Positions 48,308 through 58,750 of a stretch of 64,000 nucleotides of DNA are shown here, in pieces (the stretch's first letter is position 1; each line of letters starts with the position of its first letter). Source of the stretch: Streptacidiphilus sp. 4-A2. Its GTDB lineage: Bacteria; Actinomycetota; Actinomycetes; Streptomycetales; Streptomycetaceae. The position numbers were made by a program, and so were the translations under genes. The stretch spans positions 620,001-684,000 of the forward strand of contig JAAFYY010000001.1 of the NCBI GenBank assembly GCA_014284505.1, read 5' to 3'. The notes beneath the pieces are model-generated. The model searched no databases, was not told the DNA's origin, and worked only from the letters and a program-made list of their open reading frames with translations.

Positions 48308-51300
48308 TCAATTGGTCTGCGGCGTCGATCGCGGTAGCCCGAGTTCCTGATCCAGGAAACTGAACACCTCGTCGGGCGTGGCCGATTGGAACTCGATGTC
48401 GGTACTCGCGGGCTCATCCGCGCGTTGGGTCCCAATCCAGTTGGACAGCATTCCCCGTAGCAGTCTGGTGACGTCGTCGCGCAACTCGCAGTCCCCGGCG
48501 ACGGCGGACAGGGCGGACTGGAGCTGTTCGATCTCGTTGATGATCGACGGCGATCCAGTCCCTTCGTCCGGGCTCATCACGGTCCGTACATGGTCCGCCA
48601 GGAGCTCCGGCGTGGGGTAGTCGAACACCAGCGTGGCCGGGAGTTTCATCCCGGTCGCGGTGTTCAGCCGGTTGCGCAGTTCCACAGCGGTGAGTGAGTC
48701 GAAACCCAGGTCCTTGAAGGCCCGGTCGGCCTCCACCTCGTCCGCCGAGGAGTGCCCGAGGACGGCGGCGGCCTCGGCCCTGATCAGCTCTGTAAGCATT
48801 CGCTCCTGGTCGGCCGGGGTCAACCCGTGCAACTGCTGCCCGAGAGCGCCACCCTGGGCGGTTCCGTGGGCCGGACCGTCCTGGCCGTCCCGTGCGGAGG
48901 CGTCGGCGTCGAGCGCCTGCCGTACCTCGGGCAGGTCGCCGATCAGCGCGCTGGGCCGGTGCAGGGTGAACACCGGCGCGAACCGGGCCCAGTCCAGATC
49001 GGCGACCGTCAGCGTCCCGGTGGCGTTGGGCCGGTCGACGATCCCGGCCAGCGACTCGATCGCCCGCTCCGGGGCCATCTCCCGCAGGCCCAGCCGCTGC
49101 AACCGGTCGCCGCCCTCGCCCTGGCCCATCCCGCCGCCGCCCCACAGCCCCCAGGAGACCGACGCGGCCGCCAGTCCGCGGCCGCGGCGGTGCTCGGCCA
49201 GGCCGTCCAGGAAGGCGTTGGCGGCGGCATAGCCGGCCTGCTGGCCGCTGCCCCAGATCGCGGCACCGGAGGAGAACAGCACAAAGGCGGTCAGCTCCCG
49301 TTCTGCCGTGAGCTCGTGCAGGTTGGCCGCACCGGCGGCCTTGGCCGCGGCGACCTCGGCCAGCCCGGCCAGGGTGAGCTCATCCAGCGGCAGGACCTGG
49401 TTGGTCCCGGCGGCATGGAAGACGGCGTCCAGTGCCGGTCCGGTCCGGTCGATCCGCTCGATCAGCCCGGCGGTGTGCTGCCGCTCGGCGGTGTCGCAGG
49501 CCACCACCTCGACGGCGCTGCCGGATTCCGCCAGCCGGGCGGCCAGCGCGGCGGCTCCGGCGGCGGTCGGCCCGGAGCGGCTGGACAGCACGATCCGGGG
49601 GCGCGGCGCTCGGCCAGCCAGTCGCCGATCCGGGCGCCGATGGCGCCGGTCCCACCGGTCAGCAGCACGGTCCCGGTAGGCGTCCACGGCTCGGTCACCG
49701 GTGTCGCCCGCGGCGCCCGGACCAGCCGGCGGCCGCGGAGGCCGCCGCCGCGGATCGCCACCTGGTCCTCGGGGCTGCGGTGGCGTCGGCCGCCAGCAGC
49801 CGCACCAGGCGGTCCCGGGCCGGTGCGTCCAGCTCCGGTGGCAGGTCGATGAGTCCGCCCCAGCGGGCGGGGTGCTCCAGCGCCGCGGCCCGGCCCAGCC
49901 CCCACACCGTCGACTGGCCGGGCGCGGTCAGCGGCTCGCCGGGGTCGGCGGCGCGCGCCCCGGGTCAGCACCCACAGCGGTGCCTCGGTGCCGTTGTCAC
50001 CGAGCGCCTGGAGCAGTGCCAGTGTCCCGGCCAGGCCACTGCTGACCCCGGGGGCCCCGGGCAGCCGCGACTCGTCCAGCGCCAGCAGCGAGAGCACGCC
50101 CGCCACCTGGGTGGGCCCATCCAGCAGGGCCGCCAGCTCCCGGCGTCCGCTCTCCCCCGGCGCGACCTCGACCAGTACCGTCCGGGCGCCGACCGCTTCC
50201 AGGGCCTGGGCACAGCTGTCGGCCTGCTCCCGCTGGGCGGGGGTGGTGACCAGCAGCCAGGTGCCGGTCAGCGCCGCGGGTCGCGGGTCGGGCAGGGCCG
50301 CCCAGATGACCCGGTAGCGCCAGTCGGCGGCGCCGGTGGTGCCGCGTTCGCGCTGCCGCCAGGAGGCCAGCGCGGGCAGGGCCTCGCGGAAGGGCCGGTC
50401 CGGGTCGACGGCGAGCGTGTCGGTCAGCCCGGCCAGGTCGCCGTCCTCGACGGCGGTCCAGAACCGGTTCTCGGCGGGGCTGGCACCCTCGGCTGCCCGG
50501 TCTGCCTCGATCCAGAACTTCTGGTGCTGGAAGGCGTAGGTGGGCAGGTCGACGCGCCGACCGGCGGGCAGCACCGCCGCCCAGTCCACCGGCACCCCGT
50601 GCACCTGCGCCTGCGCCAGCGAGGCCAGCAGCCGGGCCGCGCCACCGTCGTCCCGGCGCAGCGTGCCGGTCACCACCGGCGTCCGGCGCCGGCTCCGGGC
50701 CCGGTCGCTGCCCGGTTCCGCCGGGTCACCGTCCGGTCCGGGGCGCTCCGGGGCCTGCGTCCGCGCCGGGGCTTGGGTCTGCTCAGGGGTCCGCGTCCGG
50801 TCCAGGGCCTGGGCCTGCTCCAGAGCCTGGGTCTGCTCCAGTACCGCGCCGACGGCGGTGGCCAGCACCGGGTGCGCGGAGGTCTCGATGAACACCTCGT
50901 GCCCGTCCCGGGCGAGGGTCTCGATCGCCCGGGAGAACTCGACGGTCGCCCGCAGGCTGGCATACCAGTAGCCGGCGTCCAGCTCGGGGCCCTCCAGGTA
51001 GGCGCCGGTCATCGCCGAGACGATCGGGATCCGGGCCGGACGCGGGGCGACGCCGTCGAGCAGCCGCTCGATCTCCTCGCGGAGGGCGTCCACCTGCGGG
51101 CCGTGCGAGGCGTAGTCCACCGGCAGCAGCCGGGCCCGCACGCCCTCGCGCTCGCAACCGGCTTCGATCTCCGCCAGCGCCTCCGGAGTGCCGGAGACCA
51201 CGGTGGCCTCCGGGCCGTTGACCGCCGCCACCGACACCCGGTCGTCCCAGGGCTTCACCCGGTCCCGGACCGCTTCGGCGGGCTCGGCGATGGAGAGCAT

Positions 51301-54300
51301 GCCGCCGCGCCCGGACAGCGCGGTCAGCGCCCGGCTGCGCAGCGCCACGATCCGGGCGGCATCCTCCAGCGACAGAATCCCCGCCACCACAGCCGCCGCG
51401 ATCTCCCCTGCGAATGCCCCACCACCGCATCCGGCGCGACACCCGCCGCCTGCCACACCGCCGCCAGCGACACCATCACCGCCCACAACGCCGGCTGCAC
51501 CACATCCACCCGCTCCAAACCAGGAGCACCCTCCACACCGTTCAACACCCCGGCCAACGACCACTCCACAAACGGCGCCAGAGCCCGCTCACACTCCGCC
51601 AACCGCGCCGCGAACACCGGCGAAACCGCAGCCAGCTCACGACCCATCCCGGCCCACTGCGAACCCTGACCCGGGAACACGAACACCACCCGGCCACCGC
51701 CACCGGCCGGAACCGAACCGGTCACCACCGCCGACGACGGCCGACCGGCGGCCACCGCCGACAACCCCGCCAGCAACTCCGCCCGACTCCCCCCAGAACC
51801 ACCGCCCGGTGCTCGAACACCGACCGGGTGGTGGCCAACGACCAGGCCACCTCCCCCGCGTCCAACTCGGCTCGGGCGGAAGCCCATTCAGCCAGACGAC
51901 CGGCTTGCCCGGCCAGGCCCGCTGCGGACCGCCCGGACACCGGCCAGGCCACCGTCGGCCCTGCCAGCACCGGCAGAGCCGGGCCCAAGTCGCCTACGGC
52001 GTTGGGGGTTTCGTTGCGGGGGCTTCCTCGATGATGATGTGGGCGTTGGTGCCGCTCATGCCGAAAGAGGAGATTCCGGCGCGCCGGATCCGGTCGTTGA
52101 CCGGCCAGGGCCTGGCCTCGGCCAGCAACCGCACCTCCCCGGCCGCCCAGTCGATGTTCTCGGCCGGCTGCTCCGCATACAGACTGCGCGGCAACTCCTG
52201 GTGCCGCAAAGCCAGCACCATCTTCATCACCCCGGCCGCACCCGCCGCACTCTGCGTGTGCCCCAGATTCGACTTCACCGACCCCAACCACAACGGGCCT
52301 TCCCCGGAACGCTGCTGACCGTAGGTCGCCAGCAACGCCTGCGCCTCGATCGGGTCCCCCAGCGTCGTCCCCGTCCCGTGCGCCTCCACCACGTCCACAT
52401 CCGCCGCCGACAGCCGCGCACTGGCCAACGCCGCCCGAATCACCCGCTGCTGCGAAGGACCGTTCGGCGCCGTCAGACCATTCGACGCACCGTCCTGGTT
52501 CACCGCACTGCCACGCACCACCGCCAGCACCGGATGCCCGTTGCGCCGCGCATCCGACAACCGCTCCAGCACGATCATGCCCGCGCCCTCGGCCATGCCC
52601 ATCCCGTCGGCCGAGGCCGAGAACGCCTTGCAGCGACCGTCCTGCGCCAGACCCCGCTGCCGGGAGAAGCCCGCCAGGCCGCCGGTCGTCGCCATGACCG
52701 TGACACCACCGGCCAGGGCGAGTGCGCACTCACCGGACCGCAGCGCCTGGGCGGCCAGGTGCAGCGCCACCAGCGAGGAGGAGCAGGCCGTGTCGATCGT
52801 CACCGCCGGGCCCTCCAGGCCCAGCGTGTAGGAGACCCGGCCGGAGAGGACGCTGGTCGCGCCGCCGGTCATCAGGTGCCCCTCGGAGGCGGAGGAGCCG
52901 AACAGGCCGTAGCCCCAGGTGGTCCCGCCGGCGAAGACCCCGGTCTGTGAGCCGCGCAGGCTGACCGGGTCGATCCCGGCCCGCTCCAGCGCCTCCCAGG
53001 AGACCTCCAGCAGCAGCCGCTGCTGCGGGTCCATCGCCAGCGCCTCACGCGGACTGATCCCGAAGAAGCCCGCGTCGAACTCGGCGGCGTCGTGCAGATA
53101 CCCGCCGGAGCGGGCGTAGAAGGTACCGGCCTTGTCCGGGTCCGGGTCGTAGAGGCTGTCGATGTCCCAGCCACGGTCCAGCGGCAGCGGGGTCACCGCG
53201 TCGACCCCGTCGGCCAGCAGCCCCCACAGCGCCTCCGGGTCGCTGACACGCCGGGGAAGCGGCAGCCCATGCCCACGATGGCGATGGGGTCGTCGGCTCC
53301 GGCCGGAGCGGCGGAGGCGAGCGCGGCCGGGCCGGGGCCGGGTTCAGGGCACCGAGCAGTTCCGCAGCCAGGTGCCCGGCCAGGACCGTGGCCGTCGGGT
53401 AGTCGAAGACCAGGGTGGCGGGCAGCCGCAGCCCGGTCGCCGTGCTCAGCCGGTTGCGCAGGTCGACCGCCGTGAGCGAGTCGAAGCCCAGGTCGGTGAA
53501 CGCCCGGCCGACCTCCACCGAGTCCGCGGACGCGTGGCCGAGCACAGCGGCGACATGGGAGCGCACCAGCTCGGTCAGCATCCGTTCGCGTTCGGCCGGG
53601 GAGACCGGGGCCAGCCGCCGGCGCAGGGCGTCTGTCCCGGCGTCGGCGGCGGCCGAGGCGGTGGACAGCCGGGCCGGGCCGGCCAGGCCACGCAGCAGGG
53701 CCGGGATCCCGGCGCCACGGGCAGCCTGGGCACGCATCCCTGGTACGTCGAAACGGACCGGCATCAGCAGCGCCTCGTCCCGGCCGAGGGCCAGGTCGAG
53801 TACGGCCAGCCCCTCCTCGGCGGAGAGTTCGGCGGCGCCGCTGCCGGTGATCCGGTGCAGCAGCCCCTGGCTGAGGTTCCGGCCGATGCCCTCGCTGGCC
53901 AGCCAGGCACCCCAGGCCAGGGCGACGGCAGGCAGCCCCTCGGCGCGGCGGCGGCAGGCCAGCGCGTCCAGGAAGGCGTTACCGGCCGCGTAGTTGCCCT
54001 GCCCGGCCGCGCCGAAGGCCGCCGCACCCGAGGAGAAGAGCACGAACAAGTCCAGGTCACAGCCCTGGGTCAGCTCGTGCAGGGCCCAGGCGGCGTCGGC
54101 CTTGGGCCGCATCACGGCGTCGACCCGCTCGGGGGTGAGCGAGCCGATGGTGCCGTCGTCGATGACCCCGGCGGTGTGCACCACGCCGGTCAGTTCGCTC
54201 CCTGCGGGCAGTGCGGCCAGCAGCGCGGCCAGGGCGCTCCGGTCGGCGGCGTCACAGGCGACAACGCTCACCCCGGCTCCGGCGGCCGCGATTCCGGCGG

Positions 54301-57300
54301 CCAGGGCGGCGGCCCCGGCGGCGGCCGGGCCGGAACGGCTGACCAGCAGCAGGCGCCGGGCCCGACCGGTCACCGCCAGATGCCGGGCGGTCAGCCCGGC
54401 CAGCTTCCCGGTGCCGCCGGTGACCACGACCGTGCCAGGGGTGCGAGGCGCCGCTTCCCCGGGCTCGCTCGCCGACGGGGCGGCGGACGGGCGGACCAGC
54501 CTGCGGCCGTAGGCGTTGCCGCCACGGACGGCGATCTCCGGCTCCCCGGCGTCCAGCGCGGCAACCAGCACCCCGACCGGGTCCCTCGTCGGCGGGAGCC
54601 TCGGCGGGCAGATCGACCAGCAGCAGGCGGCCGGGGTTCTCGGTCTGCGCCGAGCGCAGCAGGCCCCAGGCCGCAGCAGCGCCCAGGTCGGCGACGCCCT
54701 CGTCCGGACCGGTCGAGACCGCGCCCCGGGTGACCACGACCAGTCGCGTCGGGAGTTCCAGCGCCAGCCACTGCTGCGCCAGTTCCAGCGCCTCGCCGAC
54801 CACCCGCCGGGCGTCCGCGCCCCGGTCCCGCGGCTCGGGCCGGCTGTGGGCCGCCGACCCGACCGTGACCAGCACCGCCGCCGGGAGCGCTCCGCCTGCC
54901 TCGACGGCGGCTGCCAGCGCGGCCAGATCGGCATAGCGGTCGGCCCCGGCCCCGTCGGCTCCGGCTCCGGTCGCGGTGACCGTCGCGGTGCCGACAGTGC
55001 CCAGGCGCTCGGCCAGCCCCAGCCGGTCCGGCCCGGCGACCGCCCAGCGGCCGCCGGAAACGGGTGCCGGCACCGGGACGGGGATCCACTCGATCCCGAA
55101 CAGGGCGTCCGCCGGGGCGTTCCCGGCCGCCGAGGCCGACAGCGGACGCAGCGCCAGCGACTCCACCGCGGCCACCGGTGCCCCGGTCGGGTCGGCTGCG
55201 AGCAGCGACAGCCCGCCGGTCGGCGACTGCCGGATCCGGACCCGCAGCACCGAGGCGCGACCGCGTACAGCGTCATCCCGGACCAGGCGAAGGGCAGCTG
55301 CGCCTCGCCGTCCTGATCCACCGGCTCGACCGCTTGCAGGGCGGCGACCAGCAGGGCCGGGTGCAGCCCGAAGTCGGCGGCGCCCTCGGCGACCGTGTCG
55401 GGCAGGGCGACCTCGGCGAAGAGGTCCCCGTCGCGCCGCCAGGCGGCCCGCAGCCCTGGAACGCGGGCCCGAACCCGGCCGCCCGGCCTGCCCCGTGCAC
55501 CGGCACGGCCTCGGCGTCGGCCGGGGGCCAGACGGTGAGGCCGCTCGCGGGGGTCGGCGGGCGGCTGGGCCGGGGCTATCCGCCCGGCGGCGTGCCTGGT
55601 CCAGGGGACTCCGGCGTCCATCGGCCGGGCATGGATCCCGACCTCGCGCCGCCCGTCGCTGTCAGGAGCGCTCACGGTCACCTGGACCTGGACGAAGCCG
55701 GTGGCGGGCAGCACCAGCGGCGCCGCCATGGTCAGCTCGTCGATCCGGGTGCAGCCCAGCCGCGCACCGGCCACGGCGGCGAGCTCGGCGAAGCCGGTTC
55801 CGGGGAAGAGGACCGCTCCCCCCAGCCGGTGGTCGGCGAGCCAGGGCTGGGCCGCCACCGACAGCCGCCCGGTGAACACCAGGGCGTCGCCCTCGGCCAG
55901 TTCGACCACGGCGCCGAGCAGCGGATGCCCGCCGGATCCCATACCGACGGTTCCCAGCCCGGCGGAGGCGAGGTCAGCGGTTCCGGAGCGGGTCTGTGGC
56001 CAGTAGCGCTGACGCTGGAAGGGATATGTCGGCAGGTCGACGCGCGCCCGGCGGGCAGTACCGCCGCCCAGTCCACCGACACCCCCTGCACATACGCCTC
56101 GGCCAACGACGCCAGCAACCGCCCCGCACCACCATCCCCCGCCGCAACGACCCCACCCACACCCGCAACACCCAACCCCTCCAACGACTCCACCACACCA
56201 CCCGTCAACACCGGATGCGGCGACACCTCCACAAACACCCCGAACCCATCACGCCCCAACCGCTCCACACCCGCGCAAACTGCACCGTCCCCGCAAACTC
56301 TCATACCAGTACCCCGCACCAGCCTCCACACCATCCACATAATCACCCGTCAACCCCGACACCCACGGCACCCGACCAGCACCAGGCACCACCCCCGCCA
56401 ACACCCCACAATCTCCTCCCGCACACCCTCCACCTGCGGACCATGCGGCGCATAATCCATCGGCACAAACCGCGTCCGCACCCCCACCCCCGCAAACTCC
56501 CCCGCCAACACCTCAAGCGCACCCACCGGACCAGAAACCGTCACCGCACCAGGACCATTGACCGTCGCCACCGCCAACCCCACATCACCACCCACCAACC
56601 GCGCCTCCACCACCTCCAACGACGCAGCCACCGCCAACACCCCACCCCCACCAACCAACCCCAGCATCGCCCGCCCACGAAGCGCCACCACCCGCGCACC
56701 ATCACCCAACGACAACACCCCAGCCACACACGCCGCCGCAATCTCCCCCTGACTGTGACCAATCACCGCATCCGGAACAACCCCCGCCGCCTCCCACACC
56801 GCCGCCAACGACACCATCACCGCCCACAACACCACATGCACCACATCCAACCGCTCCAACCCCGGAGCACCCTCCACCCCACCCAACACCTCAAACAGAT
56901 CCCACTCCACAAACGGCGCCAACGCCGCACCACACTCCGCCAACCGCGCCGCGAACACCGGCGACACCTCAACCAGCTCACGACCCATCCCCACCCACTG
57001 ACCACCCTGCCCAGGAAACACGAACACCACCGGGGCAGGTGTCCCGGCGGTGCCGGTGACCACCTGTGCAGACGGCTGGCCGGCCGCCAACGCGGCTGTT
57101 CCCGACGTCAGTTCGTCCCGGGTCGCACCGAGCAGGACCGCGCGGTGCTCGAAGGCGGAGCGGGTGGTGGCCAGCGACCAGGCCACGTCGGCCGGGGCCT
57201 GCGCGGCGGTGACGGCGGTGAGTTGCGCGGCCCGGGCGGTCAGCGCCTCGGCGCTGCGGCCCGAGAGCAGCCAGGCGGTGGTGTCGCCGGTGAGTACCCG

Positions 57301-58701
57301 GGGCTGCTCGTCCGGGCCGGCCGGCTCGGGGGTGCCGGGCTCGTCGGCGGGCGCCTCCTCCAGGATCACATGGGCATTGGTGCCGCTGACTCCGAACGCC
57401 GAGACACCGGCCCGCCGGGGCCGTGCGTCGGCGGGCCACGGCACTGCCTCGTTCAGCAGCTCGACCTGCCCGGCCGACCAGTCGATGTGTGTGGACGGAT
57501 CGGCGGCGTGCAGGGTCGGCGGCAGCAGGCCGTGCTGGAGGGCGAGAACCATCTTCATCACCCGGCCGCCCCGGCGGCGGCCTGGGTGTGGCCGATGTTG
57601 GACTTCACCGAGCCCAGCCACAACGGCCTTTCCCCGTCCCGCTCCTGACCGTAGGTGGCCAGCAGCGCCTGCGCCTCGATCGGGTCCCCCAGCACCGTGC
57701 CGGTGCCATGCGCCTCCACCGCATCCACATCCGCCGCCGACAACCGCGCACTGGCCAACGCCGCCCGGATCACCCGCTGCTGCGAAGGACCATTCGGCGC
57801 GGTCAGCCCGTTGGAAGCACCGTCCTGATTCACCGCACTGCCACGCACCACCGCCAGCACCGGATGCCCATGACGCCGCGCATCCGACAACCGCTCCAGC
57901 ACCAGCACCGCCGCGCCCTCGGCCCAGCCGGTGCCGTCGGCGGAGGCCGAGAACGCCTTGCAGCGCCCGTCCTCGGCCAGTCCTTCCTGCCGGGAGGTCT
58001 CCGAGTAGGCGGCGGGGACAGCCATCACGGTCACCCCGCCGGCCAGGGCCAGCGTGCACTCCCCGGACCGCAGTGCCTGCGCCGCCAGGTGGACCGCCAC
58101 CAGCGACGACGAACAGGCGGTGTCCACCGTCACCGCCGGGCCCTCCAGGCCCAGCGTGTAGGACACCCGGCCGGAGATGACGCTGGGCGCCAGGCCGGTC
58201 AGCTGGTAGATCCCGGCTCCGGCAGCAGCATCCGCCGGGTACCCGGAGAACGACGCTCCGGCGAACACGCCAGTGGCCGAGCCCTGCAACGACCGGGGTC
58301 GATACCGGTGCGTTCCAGCGCCTCCCAGGAGGTCTCCAGCATCAGCCGCTGCTGCGGGTCCATCGCCAGCGCCTCACGCGGGCTGATCCCGAAGAAGCCC
58401 GGGTCGAACTCACCCGCCTCATGCACAAAACCGCCCTGGCACATGCTGGAGTCCGGGTCGATCTCGACACCGATCTGCCAGCCCCGGTCCAGCGGGAGCC
58501 GCGAGATCGCGTCCGTGCCGGTCGCCAGCAACTCCCACAGGCTCTCCGGGCTGTCGACGCCCCGGGGAGCCGGCAGCCCATCCCGACGACGGCGACGGGC
58601 TCCTGCTCGCCGGTCTCGAACTTGCGCAGCCGGTCCCGGGTTTCGTACAGCTCGGCCGACACCCTCTTCAGGTAGGCCAGAAGTTTCTCATTCTCTACCA
58701 T
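48308..58701 (-). CDS. Type I modular PKS, gene B: two modules (KS-AT-DH-KR-ACP, KS-AT-KR-ACP)
   Basis: About 3460 codons if the indels are corrected. It starts at ATG 58701 ([18 protein letters not shown]), a typical coiled-coil N-terminal docking helix, 7 nt after a GAGGGGG ribosome site. Module B1 has KS, an AT with an unusual YAPH motif, DH, a B-type KR and ACP. Module B2 has KS, a methylmalonyl (YASH) AT, an A1-type KR and ACP. The C-terminal docking segment ends [16 protein letters not shown] and the stop is at 48308. Oddities: the B1 DH lacks the catalytic Asp; the B1 AT core has G/T-ending codons unlike its neighbours; the post-AT linker of B2 carries a short peptide repeat. Frame breaks are scattered, for example ~58560, ~58290, ~57560, ~56410, ~52010, ~51412 and ~49960. 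Confidence 0.93.
48600..53290 (-). other. Module B2: KS-AT(methylmalonyl)-KR(A1)-ACP
   Basis: KS 53290-52030 (IDTACSSSL near 52780). AT 51690-50810 with [15 protein letters not shown] at ~51415 where one base is missing, and DYASHGPQ at ~51110: methylmalonyl-CoA. KR catalytic part 49675-49150 with [15 protein letters not shown] and [16 protein letters not shown]: Trp at -8 and Gln at -3, type A1. ACP GFDSL at ~48700. Its KR closely resembles that of D3 in wording and in the following segment (LQRLGLRxM), suggesting shared origin. Output: alpha-methyl, L-beta-hydroxyl. Confidence 0.88.
50700..50860 (-). repeat. Degenerate TQA/PEQ peptide repeat in the B2 AT
   Basis: After GAVLEQTQ the minus strand runs through repeated short units such as [21 protein letters not shown] and ARTQAPE, then a Pro/Gly/Glu-rich part before [11 protein letters not shown]. 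Other ATs here have only a few residues at this place. It looks like slippage-driven growth of a surface loop. Confidence 0.75.
55150..55945 (-). other. Dehydratase domain of module B1, catalytic Asp replaced by Val
   Basis: Double-hotdog dehydratase: [15 protein letters not shown] at the start, catalytic His in [13 protein letters not shown] near 55835, Gly and Pro of the HxxxGxxxxP motif intact. The second catalytic motif, normally HPALLDAAL, reads HPALLVAAL near 55350 (codon GTC where GAC is expected). The DHs of D4 and E2 keep Asp at this place. The change is a substitution inside a locally intact reading frame, so it is not an indel artefact, although a base-call error is possible. Confidence 0.82.
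56170..57030 (-). other. AT domain of B1 with non-canonical YAPH specificity motif
   Basis: Reads [49 protein letters not shown] and [15 protein letters not shown]. Known ATs carry YASH (methylmalonyl) or HAFH (malonyl) here. The active-site Ser in GHSQG is present. The whole core uses G- and T-ending codons (TTG, GGT, GAT, TAT), unlike the DH-KR that follows. The substrate is not predictable from this motif; methylmalonyl or a larger alpha-substituted malonyl are the options. Confidence 0.8.
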
Positions 58702-58708
58702 CGAGGTT

Positions 58709-58715
58709 CCCCCTC
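58709..58715 (-). promoter_or_regulatory. Ribosome binding site of gene B
   Basis: GAGGGGG on the minus strand, 7 nt before ATG 58701. It supports the docking-helix start and shows that B is translated separately from A, whose stop lies 49 nt upstream. I see no terminator-like hairpin in the gap. Confidence 0.75.
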
Positions 58716-58750
58716 AGATCCAGCGCCGAACAGTTCGATGAGCATCGGAT

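Larger units (their letters stand above)
53390..58600 (-). other. Module B1: KS-AT(YAPH)-DH(mutated)-KR(B-type)-ACP
   Basis: KS 58600-57365 with Cys near 58115. AT 57030-56170 has [12 protein letters not shown] (Gly where other ATs here have Ser), [14 protein letters not shown] and DYAPHGPQ, matching neither YASH nor HAFH. DH 55945-55150 keeps the catalytic His ([13 protein letters not shown]) but reads [11 protein letters not shown] where LHPALLDAALQ is expected. KR catalytic part 54435-53890 with TGGTGKLAG (third Gly of the loop is Ala), the IDD motif and no Trp, so B-type; Ser, Tyr, Asn and Lys present. ACP GFDSL at ~53485. Output: trans alkene if the DH works, otherwise a D-hydroxyl, with an uncertain alpha substituent. 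Confidence 0.85.

Noticed and set aside
51400..51425. Programmed ribosomal frameshifting at AT active sites (breaks near GHSQG in B2, C1, D4)
   Set aside because: No common slippery sequence or downstream structure is visible, other modules have no break there, and the affected places are runs of G or C.
58702..58750. Promoters or terminators between the PKS genes
   Set aside because: The gaps are only 25-49 nt and hold just ribosome sites. I see no hairpin with T-run and no convincing -35/-10 pair.
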